From: Eretmocerus hayati
Lineage: Eukaryota; Arthropoda; Insecta; Hymenoptera; Aphelinidae
Assembly (NCBI GenBank): GCA_029851415.1
Contig: CM056744.1
Location: forward strand, 62,428,172 to 62,492,171
Direction: 5' to 3'
DNA: 64,000 nt
Both the position numbers and the translations under genes were made by a program. How positions within the stretch are numbered: position 1 is the first letter of the stretch; every line of letters starts with the position of its first letter. Of this stretch, positions 1 to 9,748 are shown one piece after another. The notes beneath the pieces were generated by a model that saw only the letters and a list, made by a program, of their open reading frames with translations, was not told where the DNA came from and ran no database searches.

Positions 1-38
1 ACAAGGCTCACCAGTACCAACTAGCACGGGTCATCACA
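1..38 (+). mobile_element. 3' tip of a gypsy-type LTR
   Basis: These 38 bases recur at 21735-21772 with one mismatch and then diverge abruptly. Both copies end in CA, as LTRs do. Here the sequence runs on into a gypsy-type leader, so this is most likely the end of the 5' LTR, the rest of which lies upstream of the window. Confidence 0.6.
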
Positions 39-75
39 GAGAATTTTTAGTGTCAGAAGTGGGATTCGATTGGAG
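39..75 (+). promoter_or_regulatory. gypsy leader / primer-binding-site region
   Basis: The string tgtcagaagtgggattcg at 51-68 resembles the leader found just inside the 5' LTR of many Ty3/gypsy elements, where reverse transcription is primed. It starts 12 nt after the presumed LTR end. No primer tRNA was assigned. Confidence 0.45.
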
Positions 76-109
76 ATAGGAGAACACTCAGTATCTAGAA
101 ATTTTTGGA

Positions 110-958
110 GTGCATTCGCACTCCGGAATGTCTAGTCGTCAACGTAACCAAGAAGATTCTATTGACGATCAAATAAGACGGAAGCTCTCGGAAGTTGAAG
201 CAGCCATACAGGACCTCAAGAAGAATAAACCCAAGCTAGCCAAAATCCACGTACCTCGGCTAGAAGCCAAGGAATTATCATTGTTGGGTGCACTCAAAAG
301 CAAATCCCAGGGAAACAACGTATCTGGCGCTGGACCATCTACCCCTGAAGGAAGCAACGATAGAGGATCTGATTCATCGAATCGCAGCAACGGGCCACAC
401 CCAGGGGACCTAGGAACTGTTCTCCGGCAAAAACTTAAAAAGGCCCAAGATCGAATCATCCGGAATCGCCAAGAACGAGCCTTCCTCCATTACCAAATCG
501 CCAGCTTCGAGGCACGGCTGAGTGCTTTGCACGACGCCCGCATTTATTATAGAGTGCGATTTTTGAGATCAGACGACTACAACGAGGTCTGGCCTGAGCA
601 CGCACACTACACCGCCGTCGACGATTACATCGACCGAACTTGGGCCGATATCAAAAGGCAGAAGGAAGACTGCCAACGAGAAGTCGAAAGGTGCTTCCGT
701 GTACTACCCGAACTACAAGAAGAGGAAAGTAGAATTCAATTTGATATTGAAACCGAAGAATTACGCATCTACTGGGACAAGGTAGCTAAAACCCGACCCG
801 CCAGGAATCGAGAAGAAGGACCCGCCATTACCAGTGCCATCCGGCAAGGATTCTTTGGACTCAAGGAGGCACCCGAACCAGGGACCTACCGGCCAGAGGG
901 CGACATCGACGAGGTCGATCGGACATCTTCGTCCTGCCACGACAGCTGCTGCGTCTAA
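110..958 (+). CDS. coiled-coil ORF of the decayed gypsy element
   Basis: This 282-residue ORF is the first one after the LTR and leader. I recognise no catalytic domain. It is rich in Glu, Arg, Lys and Gln, with probable long helices at about residues 20-70 and 100-225 separated by a Gly/Ser/Asn-rich linker (about 66-98). The C terminus is short and Cys-rich (CHDSCC). It lies upstream of gag, where ordinary gypsy elements have nothing, so it may be an extra structural or N-terminal Gag-like protein. The ATG at 128 (residue 7) is an equally good start. The ORF is intact although its downstream neighbours are broken. Confidence 0.55.
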   Translation: MHSHSGMSSRQRNQEDSIDDQIRRKLSEVEAAIQDLKKNKPKLAKIHVPRLEAKELSLLGALKSKSQGNNVSGAGPSTPEGSNDRGSDSSNRSNGPHPGDLGTVLRQKLKKAQDRIIRNRQERAFLHYQIASFEARLSALHDARIYYRVRFLRSDDYNEVWPEHAHYTAVDDYIDRTWADIKRQKEDCQREVERCFRVLPELQEEESRIQFDIETEELRIYWDKVAKTRPARNREEGPAITSAIRQGFFGLKEAPEPGTYRPEGDIDEVDRTSSSCHDSCCV

Positions 959-1099
959 TTTGGAACAACGGTTCTGCAAGCACCAGAGTCTACAAGCGTC
1001 GGAGTCTACGAGCTACGCTTCAGTAACAAGCTAAGTCTAGTTTAAGTTGATTTTGCGATTTTGACTGGGCCTCAGACGTATCGAGGACCTAGAAACCGG

Positions 1100-1451
1100 A
1101 CTCCAGAGTGTTAACGTAAATATTCACATCCTCAGTGAAGAGGCGGCTAGTACCGGGCGGTTAATTTCTGAACAGTTTGCAGTAAACAAATCCACGCAGA
1201 ACATCATATTTGACCAATCTCAAATTTCGTTAAGAGTTCAAGAGGACAACATCAAGGCCATCGAGCGTTTGAAGGCCTCGTTAAATGGTCAAAATCAGCA
1301 GATTGAAACTTTATCCAAACGCTTACGAGAAACAGAGAACTTGCTTTTCTCCGCGCTTTTTAAGGCCAGTCAAACAAGTGAGAACCAATTGACGGACGCC
1401 CTATTATCTTTCATTTCTGAGAAAGCTGAAGACCCGTCAGCACCTGTTTGA
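1100..1451 (+). pseudogene. second coiled-coil segment upstream of gag
   Basis: A short reading frame (ATG at 1269, 60 codons) encodes a helix-forming stretch rich in Gln, Glu and Leu. The frame is open and also helical upstream of the ATG, so the piece is probably the C-terminal part of a longer protein. The 18.8-kb element has a comparable coiled-coil ORF just before its gag (46350-46742), which suggests a shared layout. No function can be assigned. Confidence 0.4.
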
Positions 1452-1452
1452 A

Positions 1453-2700
1453 ATGGAGTCGGCTTCTACGCCCTCGGTGGGAGACGTTAGTAGTGGTACG
1501 AGTAATTCATATACTGATAGAATTGAAGTTCATGAGATAAACGAGATACCTGGTGACATCCTGATCATGAATGTGGATAGAATGCCCGACTTGCGACTCC
1601 CTTCAACTAATGGTGAACCGAACCCTCTCAATAGGGCTTGTGAATCGAACGGTGGGGCCCCTCAGCTAGGAAATCCCGACCGCTCAATGCAGGGTTCTAG
1701 TGCGGTAGAACCAGGGGGCGTCAAAATCCCAAGAGAGTGACCGATGTAGCTCGAATATTGCCCGAATTTAACGGACAGAATATTATAGTTGACCAATTCA
1801 TCCGGAAGTGCAAAAACGCGGAAAGATTTGTGGGTTCTGAGGGCCGTGATTTCTCTTTAGAGCTGGTCAAGACCAAGGTCGTTGGACCCGCTAGGGCTCA
1901 CATCCAAGGAAAGGTAAAAATCTCTAAGCGATTTCAGTTGACATCTAGAGATATCATTTGCCTCTGCTCAAAATTTGCCCCAGATCCAGGTAGATTTAGC
2001 CCGCGTTTGTCAGAAACCCAATGAAAAGGTTGCCGATTATGGGCTAAGAGTATCAAGTTTATTGCAACGGGGTTTAGGAATAACTCAGAGTAATTTTGAT
2101 TCGACCGCAGCAGTTGGTATAATGGAAGGGATGGATAAAACCGCGTGTGAGTGTTTTTTATTAGGTCTTTGCCCCGAGATCTCATCGATCATGTTAGGGC
2201 ACTCGCCCGCTACGCTACAAATTGCCATTAGCACCGCAGTCGAGTTTGAAAAGAGAATAAATCAGCGTCGGGAATTGCACGCCGAATCCGAGGGACCTAA
2301 TCGCGTTAGAAAGGTTTTCTGTAATGCCATAGATACTCAGGAGACAGGGAGAGACCAATTAAGTGCAGTAAACGAAAGAAGTGACGAAGAATTGCGATTT
2401 ATCCGGCACATGAATGATACAAATGCGCGTTTTAACCGTGTTAGTGGGGGGAACAGGCCGCGGCCTTACGACAGGGGTCCGCGGAACGCAGTGAGCCATT
2501 GGGATGATGACAATAAGACGATCGTGTGCTATTCGTGCTCAGAGCCAGGTCATCTTGCGCGTGAATGTCCGAAAAGGAACCGAGGTCAGAGAACTTTCTG
2601 CGATTTTTGCAAGCAAAACGGTCATGAGATAACCTCGTGTTTCAAATTGGGGCGTACAGTCGCCGACCGTGGGTATTGCGAGTACTGCAAGGTAATAGGA
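1453..2700 (+). pseudogene. gag: gypsy gag, frameshifted
   Basis: Gag forms the capsid and binds the element RNA. Three overlapping frames (1453-1740, 1737-2024 and 1975-2700) together give a Gag-like polypeptide, so at least two frame changes have occurred. The middle frame has a capsid-like start (ILPEFNGQN, then FIRKCKNAERF). The last frame ends in nucleocapsid zinc knuckles: CYSCSEPGHLARECPK is a canonical C-x2-C-x4-H-x4-C, CDFCKQNGHEITSC is a second one, and CEYCK begins a third that is cut off. At about 2700 homology switches abruptly to a BEL/Pao integrase, so protease and the front of RT are missing. Breaks are described as seen. Confidence 0.75.
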
Positions 2701-3713
2701 CAGGAAGTCCGGTTTGTGTGCGTTATCGCGCTGCAACATCACATCAAATGATGGGACAGTTACCCGAAAGCCGTGTCCAAATCTCACGTCCTTTCTTAAA
2801 AACTGGAGTGGATTATGCTGGCCCCATATGGGTGCGCACTTCACCCGGGCGCAGTCATAAAGCACAAAAGGGTTATATTGTCGTATTTGTATGTATGAGT
2901 ACACGTGCCGTACATCTTGAAGTCGTCTCAGACTATTCCTCGGCAGCTTTCATAGCAGCTTCCATGAGATTCATCTCCGGGCCTAGTCATTGCTCAGACT
3001 TATACAGCGACCAAGGCACCACTTTCATAGGAGCCGCTCGCGAGCTAAAACAATTGTTTACGAAGGCCTCAACTACCTTTAATTCAACAATCACCACTTT
3101 GTCCGGAATGATGACTAACTGGCACTTCAACCCCCCAGGAGCTCCGCATTTTGGTGGACTTTGGGAAGCGGCCGTTAAATCCGTCGAACATCACTTGAAT
3201 CGCGTGATTGGTGAAAACAAATTGACGTTCGAGGAACTTTCCACATTCCTCTGCCAAGTAGAGGCAATTCTGAATTCTCGTCCTCCCACCCCTCTTTCAG
3301 ACGAACCAAACGACATGAATCCTTTGACCCCAGCTCATTTCTTAATTCAGTCTGACTCATTTATCATTCCAGAACCAGATTTGACTCAGGAACGGATCCC
3401 ACCATTGGAGCGTTGGAGATTGATTCAGCAATTACAACAGAACTTTTGGAGACGTTGGTCTACAGAGTACCTACAAGCCCTCCAGAAGCGTCACAAGTGA
3501 GCGGTGCCCACACCTGATATCAAAGTCAATGATTTGATCTTCATTAAAGACGAACGATTGCCCATTGCACGGTGGCGACTAGCCCGAGTGATCAAGGTGC
3601 ATCCTGGAAAAGATAAGCGCACCAGAGTCGCTACCCTCCGTACCAACAGCTCTTCACAATTGATGCGACCAATTCATAAACTGGTTCTATTATCCAGTCA
3701 AGACAACTGATAA
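2700..3713 (+). pseudogene. BEL/Pao integrase fragment
   Basis: The integrase core of a BEL/Pao retrotransposon, which inserts element cDNA into the host genome. The frame opens with VCVRYRA and MGQLPESRV, then shows GVDYAGPI (first catalytic Asp), SDQGTTF (second Asp) and GGLWEAAVKS (catalytic Glu), all diagnostic of BEL/Pao. A TGA at 3498-3500 interrupts the frame before the C-terminal tail (VNDLIFIKDERLP, 3504-3710). No BEL gag, protease or RT is present, so this is a 5'-truncated copy. It is followed by a purine tract and LTR of the same element, and is flanked on both sides by gypsy sequence. Confidence 0.88.
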
Positions 3714-3859
3714 GGATAACGCATAATGATGAACATTCACTTTATTGATTCATATACCCATATTGTTCTATTTGGTTGTGGAATTATGTTCTTATCTCTC
3801 TCTAGCTTACTATGCCTCATATTGTTATGATAAATTAATGAATTTTTTTTCTGCCATGC

Positions 3860-4195
3860 CGAAAAAAGTGGGCGGAATGTCCAAATTCAAACGAATTTAT
3901 TGTGTAATAGTCAGCAATTTCTGACTGTAACCAGCGGTGTTGTACAAAACTGTGCCAAGCTCAAATTTGCCTACTCAGGTCCCGCGTGACCTGGATAATT
4001 CAACTTTTCGAGTATGAGCTTTCGTGGCTCACGCCGACCTCTCGCTCTTCCGACAACCGTCGAACAGTGCACACGCATAATAATGTAGCCTCTCGCGCAA
4101 TGAAAGGCATCTGTCAAAACTTCATTAAAGTTACACTAAAATCTAAATTCAAGTGTTGTGCATTTATTGGATCTACCTTCACTACTCTATGAACA
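3860..4195 (+). mobile_element. BEL/Pao polypurine tract and 3' LTR
   Basis: The purine run gaaaaaagtgggcggaa (3861-3877) is followed at once by tgtccaaattc. The block 3878-4195 (318 bp) starts TG and ends CA, as an LTR should, and follows the BEL integrase in the right order. Gypsy RT sequence resumes at 4196-4200 with no spacer. Confidence 0.7.
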
Positions 4196-4198
4196 AGA

Positions 4199-4482
4199 GC
4201 ATTGGACGACAAAACAATTTCTTCTGCCTACCCACTCCCAAACATGACAGAAACTCTAGATCAACTAGGCCAAAGTAAATACTTCTCGGTACTAGATTTA
4301 GCTGGTGGATTTCACCAGGTTCCCCTAGATCCGGAATCCGCGGCCCGTACAGCCTTCAGTTATGGGGAATTTCACCTAAAGTATAAAAGATTGCCTATGG
4401 GTTTGAAAGGTAGTCCTTCGTGCTTCCAGGAATTGATGTCCCGCGTTCTGAGTGGTCTGAGCTCAGTATATTGCTTCGTATA
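4199..4482 (+). pseudogene. pol: gypsy reverse transcriptase, front part
   Basis: Fingers and palm of a Ty3/gypsy reverse transcriptase, the enzyme that copies element RNA into DNA. Visible motifs are SSAYPLPNM, FSVLDLAGGFHQVPL (first catalytic Asp) and LPMGLKGSPSCFQ. The start of RT and the protease are missing, replaced by the BEL fragment. The frame stops just before the YMDD box because the foldback at 4483 is inserted there. The second half resumes at 6243 in the register expected for a net insertion of 1762 bp. Confidence 0.85.
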
Positions 4483-6242
4483 TGATGAATTCCACGCCAA
4501 AGCGACCTACGAAAAGGGGTCATCTCTCAGATTCTTTTTTAACCTTTTTCATTCGATCCTATGGCCCAAAATAGGAACTTTGGACCACCATCGGGGCCCA
4601 AAAAAAATTTCTCCTCTCCATTGCACGCACATCCGTCAACAGACCGAAAATTTATCGTATAAAAATCGATGCTCTTCTATTCACGAAAATAAGAATATTT
4701 CGAATTTTTGAATATCTATCGATTTGCGAGTTGCGGCATCTGAAAGGGCATTGAGGAACCTATCGAAAACGTTATCAGAAATTCCTTTTCTGTGATTTAG
4801 GGGCCTCCTGGAGGCAAAAGAGTGTTTTTCACTAAAATTTTGATTTCTCAAAAAGCCATTTTTTTCATTTTTTAAAAATCATATATTTGACGTAAAATTC
4901 TGCTTTCTTTCGAAAAAATGGGCTTTAGATCAGTTTGGGGCGATCCAAGTGACTTATGAGCCATTTTTTGAAAATTCGATATTCCCGGTTTCAGAAAAAA
5001 GCGATTCTCTGCGCATGCGCACAAACGTAGACTTTCGGCGCCACTTTCAATGGAAAGCTGACAAAATTTCCTATAAAATGACTACCCGCAAAGTTGAAAT
5101 TCATGCACTGAAACGCGATCTGCAAGGATTAATTATGTCGAATCATAATCACATGAAAATTCAGCCCATGAGAGCCTGCTGAGATGACACATTCACGAGA
5201 TTTTCGCGGGTTTCAATTTTGAATACGGAATTGACCTGAAAAAAATTCGGACCACATGGTTTCAACGTAAAATTCTATGAACTTTCAGAATATGCGATGA
5301 AAAACCCCGTTGGAGGCGAACATTCAATTTTTCACAATTTTGAATGTGAAATATCGTATTTTCTGGCAAAAAATTGAATGTAGCCCCTCGGGTTCGCCTC
5401 AAATGGGGTTTTCCATCGCATATTTTGAAAGTTCATACAATTTTACGTTGAAACCATGTGGTCCGAATTTTTTTCAGGTCAATTTCGTACTCAAAATTGA
5501 GTCCCGAGAAGATCTCGTGGATGTGTCATCTCAGGAGGCGCCACGAAGGCGTTAATGGGCTGAATTTCCATGTGATTTTGATTCGACATAATTAATCCTT
5601 GCAGATCGCGTTTCAGTGCATGAATTTCAACTTTGCGGGTAGTCATTTTATAGGAAATTCTGTCAGCTTTCCATTGAAAGTGGCGTCGAAAGTCTACGTT
5701 TGTGCGCATGTGCACAAAATCGCCTTTTTCAGAAACCGAAAAAATCGAATTTTCAAAAAATGGCTCATAAGTCACTTGGATCGCCCCAAACTTCTCTGAA
5801 ACCCATTTTTTTCGAAAGAACGCAAAATTTCATGTCAAATATATGATTTTGAAATAATTAAAAAAATGGCTTTTTGAGAAATCAACATTTTGATGAAAAA
5901 TAATCTTTTGCCTCCAGCAGGCCCCCAAATCACTGAAAAGGAATTTCCGAGAACGTTTTCGATAGGTTCTTTGATGCCCTTTCAGATGCCGTAACTCGCA
6001 AATCGATAGCTATTCAAAAACTCGAAATATTCCCATTTTCGTGAATAAAAGAGCATCGATTTTCACACGATAAGTTTTCGGTCTGTTGACGGATGTGGGT
6101 GCAATGGAGAGGAGAAATTTTTTTTGGGCCCCATAGGTGGTCCGAAGTTCCCATTTCGGGCCATAGAATCGAATGAGAAAGGTTAAACAAGAATCTGAGA
6201 GATGACCCCTTTCCGTAGGTCGCTTTGGCGTGGAATTCATCA
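4483..6242. mobile_element. 1.76-kb foldback element inserted in RT
   Basis: A long inverted repeat. The left arm (4483 to about 5350) and right arm (about 5375 to 6242) are diverged reverse complements of each other with a short loop, so the same protein-like frame shows up in mirror image at 4949-5182 (+) and 5491-5775 (-). Termini read tgatgaattccacgcc and its complement. The insertion sits in a TATATA stretch of the RT gene and is most simply read as having a TA target duplication (4481-4482, 6243-6244). No transposase ORF is present, so it is non-autonomous. TA preference hints at a Tc1/mariner-type mobiliser, but this is uncertain. Confidence 0.85.
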
Positions 6243-7763
6243 TATATGGATGACATAGTGGTCCACTCAGTGTCACTACGGGATCACTTTGATAAAATGA
6301 AAAAACTCTTAGGACGGTTGAAAACCGCGGCCTTAATCTTGCAACCAGACAAGTGTCTGCTTCTGAGGAAGGAGGTGACATACCTAGGACACATTATCAC
6401 GGAAGAGGGAGTTAAACCCGACCCAAGGAAGGTGAAGGCGGTCTCCGAATTCCCGCGACCGATTTCTCAGACAAATATAAAACAGTTTTTGGGCCTGGCA
6501 GGCTACTACCGTAGGTTCATTCCCAATTTTTCGGGCATTGCGAGACCCCTGACAGAACTCTTGAAAAAGGATACCCCTTTTTGTTGGCAGGAGGCGTAGG
6601 AGGGAGCATTCAACGAGCTAAAGAGTCGTCTGTGCTCAGAGCCTCTGTTACAATATCTTTGCTTCTCAGTGCCCTTCGTTCGCAGCGCCGACTCGAGCAA
6701 CTGGGCCCTTGGAGCCGTGCTGTCTCAAGGTCCCTATGGCCGTGATTTACCGATAGCTCACGCGTCGAGGACCCTAAATAATGCCGAAAGGGGTCACAGT
6801 ACCACAGAGAAGGAGCTCCTGGCCCTCTTGTTTGCAGCGACCCATTTCCGGCCTTACTTGTATGGGCGAAGGTTTACCTTCGTGACTGACCATAGGCCTC
6901 TCGTATGGTTACAAAATCTCAAGGATCCAGCGTCTAGATTGTCGCGCTGGAAGATTAAGTCACTCGATTACTCCTTCGACATCGTTTTTAGACAAGGCCG
7001 CGTACATAACAATGCAGATGCCCTATCCCGGAATCCGACCGATCGACTGAAAAGACCGTTAGATAAAACGCAGGGTGAAGAAGACCAACGGGAGACAAAA
7101 AGGGTAAAAACCCTCCAGCAAGATGAACCCTCTAACGAGACTCGCGTAGTTTTATGCGTTTTCCCCAAAACCCCGGGATGCACGCCGGCTGGGAGGGTTT
7201 TACCCGAAGACTCACAGGGCCCAGCGACTTCGGGGACCACCCCAACGGCGAGGTCATCAAAACGGGCTTGCGAAAACTTGATCGGTGCACCGGCGCAAAG
7301 CCAAAAGGGGAAAACATTCCATTCATACGTTAATGAGATCGGCATTGATATAGGAAGCCCCGCGAAAAAATTCAAGCTGTCAGACTGGGGAGGAAGAAAT
7401 AACGGGCAAAATGATGACGTTCATATTCAGGAGACATCTGACGCTGTCGAACATATTGAGATTGTTGGGAGAAGGGACGAAAAGATTGATGGTATTGAAC
7501 TTGGGGGAGGAGTAGAAAATATTGGGCCTGTTGAAGAAATTTTAGAAGACATTATGCCTGTTGAAAGAATTGCTGAAAATATTGGGCCTATTGAAGGTGA
7601 AATTATTGGGCCTGTTGAAAGAATTGTTGAGAATATTGGGCCTGTTGAAAGAACTGGTGAAGACACTATTGAAGAGATTGGAAATATTGGGCCTGTTGGC
7701 GGAAGTGTGAAAGATATTGCTGGATTGGGCATGTTGTTGATGAGATTGAAATTTAGCCTGTGA
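6243..7763 (+). pseudogene. pol: gypsy RT end, RNase H and acidic spacer
   Basis: The frame resumes with the RT active-site box YMDDIVV, then LGHIITEEGVKPDP and FLGLAGYYRRFIPNF (RT connection). A TAG at 6598-6600 interrupts it. RNase H follows from about 6669, with SADSSNWALGAVLSQ, STTEKELLALLFA and TDHRPLVWL, ending NADALSRNP. RNase H removes RNA from the RNA:DNA hybrid. The last 240 codons are a low-complexity spacer containing an imperfect repeat of about seven residues (ENIGPVE type) at about 7500-7730. The ORF ends at 7763 without reaching integrase, which is in another frame. Confidence 0.85.
7500..7735 (+). repeat. coding minisatellite in pol spacer
   Basis: Repeats built on gaaaatattgggcctgttg, in units of about 30-60 bp, encode variants of Glu-Asn-Ile-Gly-Pro-Val-Glu. 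Unit lengths are mostly multiples of three, so the reading frame is kept. It lies in the linker between RNase H and the integrase module. Confidence 0.75.
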
Positions 7764-7969
7764 AGTACGTTGAGAGAATTGAAGGCTATAAGATTGAAAA
7801 ACCCCATACCTCCCTCTTAACGGAGGAGGAGAGTGGAAAAACCCATACTTCCCTCTTGACCGATTAGGAGAGTGGAAGATTTAGGGACATAGACAACATT
7901 GACTACAAACTTGGACAGTTAGAAATAAGTCCCCCTGGTACTCCGTCATGGGATATATTTCCGATCAAG

Positions 7970-9748
7970 ATGAACGATCAATTCAGAAGGCGAAATGTGG
8001 AGATGATTCACACTCGATTAAAGGAAACGAGTCAGACGAAAGATAAATCTAGCTTGCGAGATCTGGGTTACAATTGGAAGACTGTCGATTCATTAAGCAA
8101 ATCAGAGGTAGATGTGTTCAACCCAATCAAACGCAAACGGTCGGATTCACCGGGTGGGTGCATTGCAAATACGAATGAAGAGATAGAGGAAATTGACTGT
8201 ACGAGATCGGGCCCAAAATCAATGCGAGCGTTAGCAAACATTTTTCTGATAGTACCCATTACATACTCCCCCAATCAGATGGTATCTTCAGAAGATAATA
8301 TCATGCACTCCATGTCTACCGACTGCGTAATCAATACGCCTTTGGGACAGCATCTTGTGGATTTAGGATTAATCACTATAGACAAAATTCGTGCCCAGCG
8401 GCCGGAAATAGGGACCGTCGTAATAAGTGATCGGAAGGATAGTGAAGGCAATCTCAAAATTCTAACCGTGTTCATCAAATATAGCCACAAGGATTTCGCG
8501 TTGGTGGCTTGCGTATCACATTGCCTCGAAATCGTGAAAGAAGGTCTAGTGAAAGAGAAGATAAATTCAATCCAAATGGCAAGGACGGGGGATGGGTTGG
8601 ATAGGATACATTGGCCCCCCATAGAAATGATACTTCGTTCATTTTTGGAGATAGAAAACTTCAAGCTTACAATTTTCACGGGAGAACTAATGACACCTGA
8701 GAATGACGAGGTAAAATTGAAAATAATGAAGGAAAATCATGATTCGTCGATAGGAGGGCATCAGGGAATGTTTAAAACCTATAGAAGAATTAGCGAACGG
8801 CTTTACTGGCCAGGAATGAAACAGGACATAACTAGGTTTGTTAGGACATGTGAGACTTACCAAAGAAGCAAATTAGTGAGGGTCAGGACCAAACTCCCTA
8901 TGAAGATCACAACAACTCCCTCTGAAGCATTCGAAATTGTAGAAATGGATATTATAGGCCCATTACCCGTGACCGACCAGGGAAACAAATATCTATTGAC
9001 AATCCAATGCAACTTAACGAAATATTCAATTGCTATTCCGATACCCGACGCGACTGCTGAAACGATAGCCGTAGTCTTTTGCAACGAATTTATTTGTACC
9101 TTCGGATGTCCGCGAATAATGAAAACTGATCAAGGGGCAAATTTCCAGAGCAAATTGATGGTAAAATTTGCAAGTATTTTCAAAATAGACCAAGTAAGAT
9201 CTAGTGCATCGCACCCCCAAACACTGGGATCGTTGGAGCGGTCCCACCACACCTTCGCGGAATATTTAATGATGTTTGCGAAAGACAAACAATGGAACGT
9301 GTGGATAAAACCGGGGATTTTCAGTTTCAATTCCTCAGTAAGCACTGTGACAGGTTTCACCCCATTCGAGCTTATTTTTGGGCGCAAGGCAAGATTACCC
9401 TCGAGTTTCGAATCAAAAGTGGAGGACAAAACATACTCTGCACTGCTGGATAATTTGGTGGCTAGATTAAATTACACACAAGCTGAGGCAAAATCGAATG
9501 TACTATCCGCTCAGGAATCCGCCAAACGGTTTCATGATCGTAAAATCAACGTGAAAAATTTTGAGGGTGGGGAAGAGGTCTATCTATTGAAAGAACCACG
9601 TGCGGGAAAACTTGATGAACAATACGTGGGTAGCTACAAAATCCTGAAACTAATAGGAGATAAAAATGCTGTTATTGATCTGGGGAACAAAAGAACCAAG
9701 GTGGTGAATTTAGACAAGCTAAAACACGCCTTCACGAGACCCGACTGA
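7970..9748 (+). CDS. pol: macro-like domain plus integrase (gypsy)
   Basis: A separate 592-residue ORF. Residues 256-296 are the integrase zinc-binding region (GGHQG, YWPGM, CETYQ); the expected second Cys is Tyr, so the HHCC set is incomplete. The core has D327 (VEMDIIGPL), D387 (KTDQGANF) and E423 (GSLERSH) with canonical D-35-E spacing. The chromatin-proximal tail contains GEEVYLLKEPRAGKL. Residues 108-240 resemble a TARG1/OARD1-type macro domain, with the signature GDGLDRIHW at 207-215 preceded by a possible beta-alpha core; this is an inference from pattern. The ORF is intact, but its partners upstream are broken, so the copy is probably dead. Confidence 0.82.
   Translation: MNDQFRRRNVEMIHTRLKETSQTKDKSSLRDLGYNWKTVDSLSKSEVDVFNPIKRKRSDSPGGCIANTNEEIEEIDCTRSGPKSMRALANIFLIVPITYSPNQMVSSEDNIMHSMSTDCVINTPLGQHLVDLGLITIDKIRAQRPEIGTVVISDRKDSEGNLKILTVFIKYSHKDFALVACVSHCLEIVKEGLVKEKINSIQMARTGDGLDRIHWPPIEMILRSFLEIENFKLTIFTGELMTPENDEVKLKIMKENHDSSIGGHQGMFKTYRRISERLYWPGMKQDITRFVRTCETYQRSKLVRVRTKLPMKITTTPSEAFEIVEMDIIGPLPVTDQGNKYLLTIQCNLTKYSIAIPIPDATAETIAVVFCNEFICTFGCPRIMKTDQGANFQSKLMVKFASIFKIDQVRSSASHPQTLGSLERSHHTFAEYLMMFAKDKQWNVWIKPGIFSFNSSVSTVTGFTPFELIFGRKARLPSSFESKVEDKTYSALLDNLVARLNYTQAEAKSNVLSAQESAKRFHDRKINVKNFEGGEEVYLLKEPRAGKLDEQYVGSYKILKLIGDKNAVIDLGNKRTKVVNLDKLKHAFTRPD

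Noticed and set aside
4949..5775. Protein-coding gene in the foldback (mirror ORFs of 77 and 94 codons)
   Set aside because: The same frame appears on both arms because they are reverse complements; there is no known domain and no transposase motif.
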